A DNA stretch of 9,348 nt from an uncultured Lachnospiraceae bacterium. GTDB lineage: Bacteria; Bacillota; Clostridia; Lachnospirales; Lachnospiraceae. Shown here one piece after another: positions 1 through 7,860 of this stretch. The first letter of the stretch is position 1; every line of letters starts with the position of its first letter. Location: positions 1-9,348 of the forward strand of contig CAMNFX010000040.1 of the NCBI GenBank assembly GCA_946537585.1, in the 5' to 3' direction. The notes below the pieces were generated by a model. That model saw only the letters and a list, made by a program, of their open reading frames with translations, was not told the origin of the DNA and ran no database searches. Position numbers and translations under genes: made by a program.

Positions 1-17
1 CCTTGTCAAATGTCCAG

Positions 18-43
18 AAAAAAGAAAGCGAGCTTTCTTTTTT
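18..43 (-). terminator. Probable intrinsic terminator after ylmH
   Basis: Bases 18-28 and 33-43 form a perfect 11-base inverted repeat around a CGAG loop. On the minus strand the right side of the stem ends in a run of six T. It begins 22 bases beyond the ylmH stop codon, where the operon would be expected to end. The stem is rich in A-T pairs (two G-C pairs, or three if the loop C and G also pair), so it may be a modest terminator. Its symmetry means it could also act on a convergent gene arriving from the left, outside the window. Confidence 0.65.
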
Positions 44-65
44 CGTCCATTTTTCAAGAGCTTAT

Positions 66-830
66 TCATATATATCTCTGTATCCTTACATACAGCCTGC
101 CCTTGCGGCTGCTTCCGTCAATGCCGTCATAGATGAACTTTCCGAAGCCTCTGACAGAGACCCGGTCGCCTTCCTTCATCTGCTTTCCGGCAGAGCTTAC
201 GGTAATGCCGTTGATATATACCTGCTCCGCATCCACCAGCTGCGACGCTTTCTGTCTCGACAGCTTATAAACTGCAGCGATCACGACATCGATCCGCTCG
301 GATGCGACATTGACCTTTTTTTCCTCGAGCCGGGGCGAAAGCTTCAGCTCCGCCGCCGGGGTGATCCTGCAGCGAACCGAGGTATGCTTTACTCTCAGCA
401 GGTTATCGGTGATGTATCCGGACATCTCCTGCGTACAGAAAATGTACGCCCCGCCTTCATCCACCAGGATGTCTCCGAGGCATTCCCGTTCGATCCCGAG
501 ATTCATGAGGGCTCCGAGATAGTCACGGTGTGTCAGCTCCTCGGCGTATTTTTCACCCGGTACCTCAGCCTTAAGCACGGCGATCTTTGCGCCTTCAGCC
601 TCAGCCTTATCCATGTAATCGGGCAGAAAGAAGGCTGCTGCCCTCTCACTTTCCTCATACCCTCCGCCAAGAAAGTGCGTCGGGGTCAGAAAGCTTCCCG
701 CCTTTTGCAGCTGATGATAGGCCTGCTGCTCGGCATAGCTTAAAAAGCCGCTCGTTTTCAGGATATTGCGTTCATATGCCAGGCGGTCAAGCTCTGTAAG
801 TCTCGCCCGGATCAGTTCCTTTTCGTCCAA
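66..830 (-). CDS. ylmH: YlmH-family S4-domain RNA-binding protein
   Basis: This 254-residue protein matches the YlmH family in length and layout. Residues 1-90 are an N-terminal domain, with FLTPTHFLGGGYEESER at about 47-63. Residues 99-131 carry the typical segment LTHRDYLGALMNLGIER followed by LGDILV. An S4 RNA-binding domain lies at about 178-230, with RIDVVIAAVYKLSR and then VYINGITV. In Bacillus, YlmH binds the ribosome and takes part in rescue of stalled large-subunit peptidyl-tRNA; a similar cytoplasmic role is inferred here. The start is TTG at 830: it sits 5 bases after a GGAGGAG site, and the next in-frame Met is residue 73, too deep to be the start. In many Firmicutes ylmH lies in the sepF-divIVA cell-division cluster. 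Here it is instead the last gene after a glycosyltransferase gene, with a 37-base gap. Confidence 0.93.
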   Translation of the reverse strand: MDEKELIRARLTELDRLAYERNILKTSGFLSYAEQQAYHQLQKAGSFLTPTHFLGGGYEESERAAAFFLPDYMDKAEAEGAKIAVLKAEVPGEKYAEELTHRDYLGALMNLGIERECLGDILVDEGGAYIFCTQEMSGYITDNLLRVKHTSVRCRITPAAELKLSPRLEEKKVNVASERIDVVIAAVYKLSRQKASQLVDAEQVYINGITVSSAGKQMKEGDRVSVRGFGKFIYDGIDGSSRKGRLYVRIQRYI

Positions 831-835
831 TCAGT

Positions 836-842
836 CTCCTCC
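836..842 (-). promoter_or_regulatory. Strong ribosome binding site that sets the TTG start of ylmH
   Basis: The minus strand reads GGAGGAG followed by a 5-base spacer and TTG at 830. The site matches the anti-Shine-Dalgarno sequence very well and supports TTG rather than a distant internal ATG as the ylmH start. It lies in the 37-base gap after the stop of the large glycosyltransferase gene, so ylmH can be translated independently of that gene. Confidence 0.75.
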
Positions 843-867
843 GGCGGATTCTTAAACCATTTCAGCC

Positions 868-3800
868 TTAGGACCGGGGTTTCGCAGGGACCCAGTCGGA
901 AGCGATCTCCTCCCAGGCAGCATCGATGCTGTAGTGCTTTTGGATAAACTCTCCGCACGCCGCGCCGATCGCAGCACATGCGGCAGGATCGTTATAAAGG
1001 CGGATGACCTCATCGGCAAAGCGGGCCGCGATTGCGTCCTCATTCTGATAAAGCTTCTCCGGATCATCATCCGTTACGGCCATGACAGTCTCAGCATCCG
1101 GAATGCCTTCCGCACCGACCGAGGTCGTCACGATCACGCATCCGTTATAGACAGCCTCCACGACCTTGCCCTTGACGCCCGCCCCATAGCGAAGCGGCAC
1201 CACAACGAGCCGGCTCTCCTCATAAAGCTCCTTCAGGCGTTCATCGGAAACGAAGCCCAGTACCTCGATCCCGCTGCTGCCGTCCGACAGAGCCGTGATG
1301 TCCTCACCCGCTCCCGAACCTGCGATCAGGAAACGGCATCCGGGAAGTGCCTCATGGATCCTCGGCCAGATGTCCTTTGCAAACCACTTCACGCCGTCCG
1401 CGTTCGGCGGATGCCTGAAGCCTCCCACAAACAGAAGGTCATGCCGTTTTTCAAACTCTTCTTCTTTTGTCTTCTTCTCCGGGAAGCTGTCCCACACATA
1501 GGCTGTGATCGCCCGCGCCGGGATCTCCGGATGAAAATGGTGGATCGCGTCGATCTCAGTCTGCGACGGATAGTAGACCATATCGGCCTTCTGCATGACT
1601 GAGAACTCCACACTCTTCCAGTAATCGGATTCCCGCTTTTTACGGATCTCTCCCTCGAGCTCATACTCTCTGAGCAGCCTCAGGTAATGCAGGTCGTGCC
1701 CGTAGAAGATGCAGCGGATATCGGTGTTGTCCTTCAGGAAATCGATATATTTAACCGCGATGTGCGGACGGTTCAGGTAGCAGAAATCTATATTGCCGCT
1801 GTTCTTCCTGAACCACTCATAGATATTGTTCTGGTATTCCGGCCCGTAGAGGATCTCCACGCCCATCTGCTGAAGGATCCCGGAATACGGCTCCTCATGG
1901 AGGAAGTTGTCCCCGACAAATTTGACATTGAAGCCTTTCTTCAGGAACATCCGGATATACTGATAGGTCGTCTTCGAGCCTGCGTCACGGTCCCAGGTTG
2001 GCACATAGTGATCCACGATGACCACGCAGGGCTTTTCCTGCGAGCGGTCGCGCGCGGTAAAGGGATCCGGATTTCCGGTATTGACACACTGCTTTTTCAG
2101 CTCTTCTGCCCATTTCTCGCGGAAGGTCTGCTGGTTTACCACCTGGTAGCGCTTCAATCCGGTGCCCGTCACATCGGTCCCGTTGGAAATGCCTTCGAAA
2201 TGCGTCACTTTCGATGCCGGCTGGTAAACGACGCGTCTTCCGTGACGCCGCACCTCAAAGGCGAGGTCCGAGTCCTCGCAGTATGCCGGAGCAAAACGCT
2301 CATCAAAACCGCCGATCTCCTCCCAGAGCGCTTTGGAGATCATGATCGCGGCGCCTGAGATGTAATCGACATCCTTTACATAGTTATATTCCGGCTTGTC
2401 AGGGTCATCGAGACGTCCGTAATTCCATCCGGAAGCATCCGACCAGATGATGCCGCCTGCCTCCTGCAGCCGTCCGTCCGGGTATACCAGTTTGGAGCCC
2501 ACCATGCCGATGGAAGGATCCGAGCCGATCAGATCGGTAAGGCTCTTAAGCCACCCGGGATGGACCTTGGTATCGTTGTTTAAAAAGAAAATGTACTTTC
2601 CGCGGGCCTTTGCCGCTGCCTGATTGCAGTTTTTCAGAAAGCCCATGTTGGATGAATTGCGGCTGATCACCATTCCGTGGATGTAGCGGGTGATCTCCTT
2701 CGTGGCGTCAGTGGATACATCGTCCGCGAGGATCACCTCATAGGGCGTCTCCTCAAAAACGGTATTCGCGAGGATCGAGCGCACGCAGGCGTAGGTATAG
2801 GCGACCTGATTGTATGCAGGGATCACGATGGAAACAAGCGGAGCCTCCGCTGCGGGCAGTGTCAGAATGCCGCCCTCTGCAAACTCTCCTCCCACATTAA
2901 AATCGCCGGCTATATAGTCCCGGCCCGCCTTCGTGGTAAAGAGCCGGAACTGGCGCACGGGGTGAAGGACAGTGTTTTTCACAAGCCGGATCATCTTGCG
3001 CTTTCTCGATTCCGCCGGAGCCCAGGCATCCAGCGCCGTGATCATGCGGTGCGTGATGCGGCTTGGAAGGCTCTGATGCTTTCGAAGGTACTGCACCTCC
3101 GCGCCAAGCTGCGCGATCTCTGCCTCTCTTTGTGCATTGATCTTTTCAATGTTGCGGATATGGTTCTGGCTTAAGCGTTCCACCTCGCGCTCTTTGGAAA
3201 GCGCCGCCTTGTGCTCTTCGATCTCGTCCTGAAGCCTTAAATTCCACTGGGTAAATTCCTCCAGCCTCGCTTCCTGCGCTCTCACATCGGCCGGCGTCTT
3301 ATGGGGCTTTCGGAACTTCTCCGCAGGATCCGCATTACCGCCTCTGACAAGCTGCTGGAAATGAGCTTCCTTTTCCTCAAAGCCCGGAAGCTCCTCGGGC
3401 TGAAGGCCGAAGCATGAGAAAAACGCCTGCCGGTCCGCATACGCATACAGTGCCTGCCGGTGTGCTTCATACCAGTAGCTTAAGATCCTCCAGCGCACAA
3501 AACGCCGGTCAAGTTCCTCCGGAAATACCCACTCATAGTCCAGCAGCACATACTGCAGTTCCCCGGATGTCTCCCGGATCATTACATTTTCAAACAGGGC
3601 ATCGAGATTATGGCAGGGACAGTCCGTGTCTCCCATGAGGATGCCAAGGGCTTCTTCCATCTCCTGAACCGGCGCCTGTCCGAGGCGGATCCGGTCCGAC
3701 AGCCATGTCCCGAGTTCTTTTCCCTTCACATAGGGGAACCCTGCAAAGGCTCTCCCATCCTCGGTAACGCCCTTTTCAGAAGGCAGCACAAACAGCCTGT

Positions 3801-4884
3801 CGTCTCCGCCCTTTAAAAGCTCATATCGGTCGCCAAAGCCTTCCACATGGGCATTGGCTTCCTCTGAAAGCGCTGTCTTCCGGACGGTCTTCTCCCCGTC
3901 CGAAGTCATGAAGATGTCCGTCTTCAGCCTGTATCCGGCAGCTCTTCTGCGGTTAAACCGGCTGTAGACCGGAAACTGCGGGATCCTTGAAGCCTTTTCT
4001 TCCTTTGGGACCGCCTTGTCATCACTGTGCAGAACAGCGCCTGCCGCCTGCTTTTCTCCCGGAGCGCACTTTCCCTGAAGGATCAGCAGATAGGAGGGTG
4101 CAAAGTGCGGGAAGACGCCCGCCTCGCTTATTCTTTCGTAGAGGGTCTCCTCATTGCCTGAGCAGTACCGTTCCGAAAGGAAGCTTTCCGAGATGCCCTT
4201 GAAGTCTCCGGATCCCGGAAGTCTCTCCTCACTGAAAATGTTGACGGCAAAAAGTGCGTCAGGAAGCGGGAAATACAGCTTCGATGCCGCAAACGGAAGC
4301 TCCTTTCGCACAGACATGATAAAAGCTTCCTCCGTATAGAGGAGCCCTTCCTCCGGAAGCTCGCCTGAGGCAAGCTTCAGCGCGTTCTTGTTATCCGCCG
4401 CAAAAACAAAAGACCCGCCGGGCTTTACATAGGAGACTGCCCTCTTTACGATGGCCTGAAGATCCTCTCCTCTTTCCGCGTACTGTGCCGCATAGGAATT
4501 GAGGGAGGACAAAAACAGCACGACAGCGTCATAGGACGCCTCCTCCGTCTCTTCCTCCTTCAGAAGGCAAAGCTTTGCGTCCTCTTTGGCGCAAAGCTTC
4601 GGAAAGCGCAGCCGGACCAGCGCCAGCTCCTCTTCGGCACAGTCAAGGATATCCCAGCGGCCTGTTCTTTCGGAAAGCTCTGAAAAAACGCCGCCGCAGG
4701 CGCCAAGCTGAAGCACGCGCATGCTCTTATGCCAGGGGAGGCTGTCCAGGACATTGACTCTGTCCGGGCTTAAGGTACAGTAATAGAGGCTGTCGTCCGT
4801 TCCGGACAGGATCTCCTCTCCGGCAGCCTCGTGATCCTGCAGGGATTCCAGTTTTTCGATCAGATCGTAGGTGATGTTCTTCAT
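868..4884 (-). CDS. Methyltransferase-kinase-like-coiled coil-GT2-GT4 fusion, surface glycan synthesis
   Basis: This 1338-residue protein has about five parts. Residues 1-280 resemble a class I SAM methyltransferase: a motif-I-like VLQLGACGG at 57-65, Asp81 after the next strand, and VKPGGSFVFAADN at 153-165. Residues 300-520 look kinase-like: Lys336 in VRKTAL, a hinge-like FPYVKGKEL, a catalytic-loop-like HNLDALFEN at 425-433, and LLDYEWVF with Asp449. Residues 533-605 are a charged, predicted coiled coil. Residues 680-945 form a GT2 glycosyltransferase with VSIVIPAYNQ, DDVSTD at 721-726, NND at 769-771 and a CEDSD acidic motif near 869-873. Residues 952-1338 form a GT4-type GT-B enzyme with LFVGGFRHPPNADGV and a GVKGKVVEA donor-site segment containing Glu1243. 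There is no signal peptide or membrane segment, so it should be cytosolic. Its ATG overlaps the ABC ATPase stop by 4 bases, with AGGA close upstream. WsaE (methyltransferase plus two rhamnosyltransferases) and WbdD plus WbdA are the closest known designs. The sugar and linkage cannot be read from the sequence. Confidence 0.9.
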   Translation of the reverse strand: MKNITYDLIEKLESLQDHEAAGEEILSGTDDSLYYCTLSPDRVNVLDSLPWHKSMRVLQLGACGGVFSELSERTGRWDILDCAEEELALVRLRFPKLCAKEDAKLCLLKEEETEEASYDAVVLFLSSLNSYAAQYAERGEDLQAIVKRAVSYVKPGGSFVFAADNKNALKLASGELPEEGLLYTEEAFIMSVRKELPFAASKLYFPLPDALFAVNIFSEERLPGSGDFKGISESFLSERYCSGNEETLYERISEAGVFPHFAPSYLLILQGKCAPGEKQAAGAVLHSDDKAVPKEEKASRIPQFPVYSRFNRRRAAGYRLKTDIFMTSDGEKTVRKTALSEEANAHVEGFGDRYELLKGGDDRLFVLPSEKGVTEDGRAFAGFPYVKGKELGTWLSDRIRLGQAPVQEMEEALGILMGDTDCPCHNLDALFENVMIRETSGELQYVLLDYEWVFPEELDRRFVRWRILSYWYEAHRQALYAYADRQAFFSCFGLQPEELPGFEEKEAHFQQLVRGGNADPAEKFRKPHKTPADVRAQEARLEEFTQWNLRLQDEIEEHKAALSKEREVERLSQNHIRNIEKINAQREAEIAQLGAEVQYLRKHQSLPSRITHRMITALDAWAPAESRKRKMIRLVKNTVLHPVRQFRLFTTKAGRDYIAGDFNVGGEFAEGGILTLPAAEAPLVSIVIPAYNQVAYTYACVRSILANTVFEETPYEVILADDVSTDATKEITRYIHGMVISRNSSNMGFLKNCNQAAAKARGKYIFFLNNDTKVHPGWLKSLTDLIGSDPSIGMVGSKLVYPDGRLQEAGGIIWSDASGWNYGRLDDPDKPEYNYVKDVDYISGAAIMISKALWEEIGGFDERFAPAYCEDSDLAFEVRRHGRRVVYQPASKVTHFEGISNGTDVTGTGLKRYQVVNQQTFREKWAEELKKQCVNTGNPDPFTARDRSQEKPCVVIVDHYVPTWDRDAGSKTTYQYIRMFLKKGFNVKFVGDNFLHEEPYSGILQQMGVEILYGPEYQNNIYEWFRKNSGNIDFCYLNRPHIAVKYIDFLKDNTDIRCIFYGHDLHYLRLLREYELEGEIRKKRESDYWKSVEFSVMQKADMVYYPSQTEIDAIHHFHPEIPARAITAYVWDSFPEKKTKEEEFEKRHDLLFVGGFRHPPNADGVKWFAKDIWPRIHEALPGCRFLIAGSGAGEDITALSDGSSGIEVLGFVSDERLKELYEESRLVVVPLRYGAGVKGKVVEAVYNGCVIVTTSVGAEGIPDAETVMAVTDDDPEKLYQNEDAIAARFADEVIRLYNDPAACAAIGAACGEFIQKHYSIDAAWEEIASDWVPAKPRS

Positions 4885-6215
4885 GCTTCCTGCGGATTCC
4901 GGCGGGTCCTGACTTTCGAATTCATGTCATAGACGCCCACCGTATTCTTATTTGATATCACGGTCAGATTCAGAAGGTCATAGAGCCGGTGATAGACCAC
5001 ATGCTCTCCCTGCTCGAATCCCGTACAGCTCATGGAGATCAGGTACTCGCCGCCCTGCAGATCCATGTTCTGGGTAAACTCGACCTCGTACTCGTCTCCG
5101 GGGCCGACACTTCCGACATCTGCGTTTTCAAACATGGTATTGGTTCCGGAAAGATCCGTACCCTTTTTATCACGGATGGTATAAGTAAAGATCGGCGCCT
5201 CTATCCGCTCATGAAACCGGATCTTTTCCCGGATGGTAAAGCTTTCCCCCTTGAGGACGAGGTTGGTCAGCCTTAAGTCCTTGTCGAGGATGCCGAAGTC
5301 ATAGATCTCCGCCTTGCCGTTTCCATACTCGTTGACATTCGGATTGATGGTCATGGAGGCCCGCATCAGATCCTTGCCGTCAGCCGTGAGGGCGTTCGCG
5401 CTGTGCTCCGCGGCGCTGTTCTGCTTTTTCTCCACACGGTTCGCAGCTTCTCTCTCATCGATCATGGCTTCGAGCTGGTCATACTGTCCGGCGAGGATCT
5501 TCTTATAAAGATCCACCATTTCTCCGGGCCGGCCCTCGGCGACCTTCTCACCGTTATTTAAAAGGATGCATTTATCGCAGTACTTGAGCACGGAGCTCAT
5601 GTCGTGCGTGACCATGAGGATCGTCGTGCCCTTCTTCCGGAGCTCATCCATCCGGTGATAGCACTTTGCCTGGAAAAAAATATCTCCGACAGAGAGCGCT
5701 TCATCGACGATCAGGATCTCCGGATCCACGTTGATCGCGAGAGCAAACGCCAGGCGCACGAACATACCAGAGGAATAGGATTTGACCGGCTGATGCACAA
5801 ACTCGCCGATATCGGCAAACTCCAGGATCTCCGGGAGCTTTGCATCCATCTCTGCGCGGGTAAAGCCCATCATGGTCCCGTTCATATAGATGTTCTCGAT
5901 GCCGGTGTATTCCATGTTGAAGCCGGCACCAAGCTCTAAAAGCGCGGAGATCTTGCCCTCGACATTGACGGCGCCTTCACTCGGAGTCAGTACGCCGGTG
6001 ATGATCTTGAGCATCGTCGACTTGCCGGAGCCGTTGGTGCCGATAATGCCCACGGACTGGCCCTTTTCCACATCAAAAGAAACGTCCTTAAGCGCATAGA
6101 AATCCTTGTGGTAATTCTTTTTCGTGAGGCTTAAGGATTCCTTCAGACGGTCAGCGGGCCGGTCATACAGGCGGTAGATTTTTGTGACGTTTTTTACGTC
6201 AATGGCTTTTTCCAT
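4881..6215 (-). CDS. Wzt-type polysaccharide ABC exporter ATPase with C-terminal glycan-recognition domain
   Basis: This 444-residue protein has a complete ABC ATPase in its first 240 residues: Walker A GTNGSGKST at 59-67, the Q-loop region ALLELGAGF, signature YSSGM at 147-151, Walker B ILIVDE at 167-172 and the switch histidine His204. The opening VKNVTKIYRLYDRPADRLKE and the segment GFNMEYTGIENIYMNG are typical of Wzt/TagH/RfbE ATPases, which power export of lipid-linked polysaccharide or teichoic acid. After a charged linker (about 245-285), residues 285-422 form a beta-rich extension like Wzt C-terminal domains, which in O-antigen systems bind the modified end of the finished glycan. No membrane permease partner is in the window. 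The ATG follows the aminotransferase TAA by 2 bases with no clear ribosome binding site, so coupled translation is likely. Its own stop overlaps the start of the glycosyltransferase gene, which suggests a joint job. The export role is well supported; the substrate is unknown. Confidence 0.92.
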   Translation of the reverse strand: MEKAIDVKNVTKIYRLYDRPADRLKESLSLTKKNYHKDFYALKDVSFDVEKGQSVGIIGTNGSGKSTMLKIITGVLTPSEGAVNVEGKISALLELGAGFNMEYTGIENIYMNGTMMGFTRAEMDAKLPEILEFADIGEFVHQPVKSYSSGMFVRLAFALAINVDPEILIVDEALSVGDIFFQAKCYHRMDELRKKGTTILMVTHDMSSVLKYCDKCILLNNGEKVAEGRPGEMVDLYKKILAGQYDQLEAMIDEREAANRVEKKQNSAAEHSANALTADGKDLMRASMTINPNVNEYGNGKAEIYDFGILDKDLRLTNLVLKGESFTIREKIRFHERIEAPIFTYTIRDKKGTDLSGTNTMFENADVGSVGPGDEYEVEFTQNMDLQGGEYLISMSCTGFEQGEHVVYHRLYDLLNLTVISNKNTVGVYDMNSKVRTRRNPQEA

Positions 6216-6217
6216 TA

Positions 6218-7384
6218 TTACAGTGTTGAAACAAAGGCCTCGATCCTCTCCACGGCGCGTTTCAGATCACGCAGCGAATAGGCGTAGGATATACGTAAGA
6301 ATCCTTCACCCGACGCGCCGAAGGCGCTGCCGGGCACGACGGCCAGCTTCTGCTCATTTAAGATGCGCTCGGCGAATTCATTGGAACTCATGCCGAACTT
6401 TTTGATGCAGGGGAAGAGATAAAAGGCGCCCTTCGCCTCAAAGCAGTCGATCCCCATTTCTTCAAAACGCTTCAGGAGGAACTTTCTGCGCTGATCGTAC
6501 TCATTGCGCATGTAGATCACATCCTCCTCACCGTTTCTTAATGCCTCGATCGCGGCGTACTGGGACAGGGTCGGCGGACACATGATGGCAAACTGGTGGA
6601 CTTTCATCATCTGCTTGATGACACGGGCCGGGCCGGTCGCATAGCCTAAGCGCCAGCCGGTCATGGCAAACGCCTTGGAGAAGCCGTTCACCACGACAGT
6701 GCGGTCGCGCATGCCGGGGATCGCCGCCATGCTGGTATATTCTTCTCCGGTATAGTTGAGCGCGGCGTAGATCTCATCCGAGAGCACAAAAAGATCGTGA
6801 CGGATCACGACTTCGGCGATTTTTTCGAGATCCTCTCTTGTCATGACCGCGCCGGTCGGGTTGTTCGGATAGGAAATGAAAACGATCTTGGTTCTGTCTG
6901 TGATCGCAGCCTCGAGCTCTTCGGGCTGAAGCTTGAACTCATTCTCCGCCTTCAGGTCGATGACCACCGGCTTCGCCCCTGCAAATATGGCGCAGGGCTT
7001 ATAGGAAACAAAGCAGGGCTCGGGAATGATGACCTCATCGCCCGGATCGAGCATGGCGCGGAAGGTGGCATCAATCGCCTCAGAGCCTCCCACGGTCACC
7101 AGGATCTCCGAAGCGGGATCATAGGTCACGCCGTAATGCTTCAGGGTATACTTCGAGATCTCGCGGCGGAGCTCCATCAGACCGGCATTTGCGCTGTAGA
7201 AGGTCTTGCCCTTTGTGATCGCGTAAATACCCTCTTCACGGATATGCCAGGGCGTATCAAAGTCCGGCTCGCCGACGCCTAAGGAAACGACCTCCGGGTC
7301 GTCCATTTCGGCAACCAGGTCAAAGAACTTTCGGATGCCGGAAGGCGGGATCTGCTCGATAAAGCTGTTTAAGGGATCTCTCAT
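6218..7384 (-). CDS. Class I/II PLP-dependent aminotransferase
   Basis: This 388-residue enzyme is of normal length for fold-type I aspartate/aromatic aminotransferases and should transfer an amino group between an amino acid and a 2-oxo acid in the cytosol. Visible sites are VSLGVGEPDFDTP near the N terminus, the phosphate-side VTVGGSEAID (about 97-106), SYPNNPTG at 171-178 with Asn175, SDEIY at 202-206 (Asp203 for the pyridine nitrogen, Tyr206), the Schiff-base lysine Lys237 in NGFSKAFAMTGWRLG, and the carboxylate-binding arginine near 364 in GFLRISYA. All key residues are present, so it should be active. The ATG overlaps the stop of the Lrp/AsnC gene by 4 bases, and a GGGAGG site lies 7 bases before it. 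The regulator next door suggests control by an amino acid. The substrate (aspartate, aromatic amino acid, alanine or another) cannot be decided from motifs alone. Confidence 0.94.
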   Translation of the reverse strand: MRDPLNSFIEQIPPSGIRKFFDLVAEMDDPEVVSLGVGEPDFDTPWHIREEGIYAITKGKTFYSANAGLMELRREISKYTLKHYGVTYDPASEILVTVGGSEAIDATFRAMLDPGDEVIIPEPCFVSYKPCAIFAGAKPVVIDLKAENEFKLQPEELEAAITDRTKIVFISYPNNPTGAVMTREDLEKIAEVVIRHDLFVLSDEIYAALNYTGEEYTSMAAIPGMRDRTVVVNGFSKAFAMTGWRLGYATGPARVIKQMMKVHQFAIMCPPTLSQYAAIEALRNGEEDVIYMRNEYDQRRKFLLKRFEEMGIDCFEAKGAFYLFPCIKKFGMSSNEFAERILNEQKLAVVPGSAFGASGEGFLRISYAYSLRDLKRAVERIEAFVSTL

Positions 7385-7860
7385 GATATAGCCTCCCGCT
7401 CATCCTTGCGCGGATTATCCACGACAAATCCCTCCTGCTTGTACTTCTTCAGAATGAACTGGGTCGTGGTGCTTAAGACCCCGTCGATGGTCGAAAGCTT
7501 CTCGGAAACGAACATTGCGATCTCACGCATGGATTTTCCCTGGATCATGACCATAAAATCACAGTTGCCGCTGACCAGGTAAATGCTGCTGACCTCAGGA
7601 TACTGCCAGATCCGCTCTGCGACCTGATCAAAACCGACGCCTCTCTGGGGCGCTACCTTAACTTCGATCACGGCATCCGCCTTCTCCTGTCCGACCTTGT
7701 CCCAGTTGATCAGGGTGTGGTAGCCGCAGATCACCTTCTCCGCCTCCAGGCGTTCCACCTCCTGGCGGACCAAAGCGGAATCCTCGCCGAGGATATTGGC
7801 AAGATCATCCGTGCGGATGCGTGCGTTTTTTTCAAGTATTGTCAGGATCTTGTCTGTCAT
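7381..7860 (-). CDS. Lrp/AsnC-family transcriptional regulator
   Basis: The protein has an N-terminal winged helix-turn-helix over roughly the first 50 residues (KILTILEKNARIRTDDLANI, then VRQEVERLEAEKVICGYH) and a C-terminal ligand-binding RAM/AsnC domain (VIEVKVAP, VSSIYLVSGNCDFMVMI, then VLSTTTQFILKKYK). This is the full Lrp/AsnC layout of about 160 residues. Such proteins form dimers and higher oligomers, bind DNA and respond to amino acids. Two ATGs are possible. The one at 7869 directly abuts GAGGA with no spacer, while the one at 7860 lies 9 bases beyond it, so 7860 is preferred (159 residues, starting MTDKIL). The stop overlaps the aminotransferase ATG, so the two are co-translated and the regulator probably controls this enzyme and itself. 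The target site is not evident. Confidence 0.93.
   Translation of the reverse strand: MTDKILTILEKNARIRTDDLANILGEDSALVRQEVERLEAEKVICGYHTLINWDKVGQEKADAVIEVKVAPQRGVGFDQVAERIWQYPEVSSIYLVSGNCDFMVMIQGKSMREIAMFVSEKLSTIDGVLSTTTQFILKKYKQEGFVVDNPRKDEREAIS

Noticed and set aside
3..743. Long plus-strand open frame of 246 codons
   Set aside because: It lies antisense to ylmH, whose protein has clear family motifs. The plus-strand translation shows no recognisable domain and has the odd composition of a shadow frame.
934..2358. Two plus-strand open frames of about 222 codons each (934-1602 and 1687-2358)
   Set aside because: Both are antisense to the conserved GT2 and GT4 domains. High GC at third codon positions makes stop codons rare on the opposite strand, and no start site or domain supports them.
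6797..7282. Plus-strand open frame of 161 codons
   Set aside because: It is antisense to the aminotransferase, whose catalytic motifs are intact, and it has no family features.
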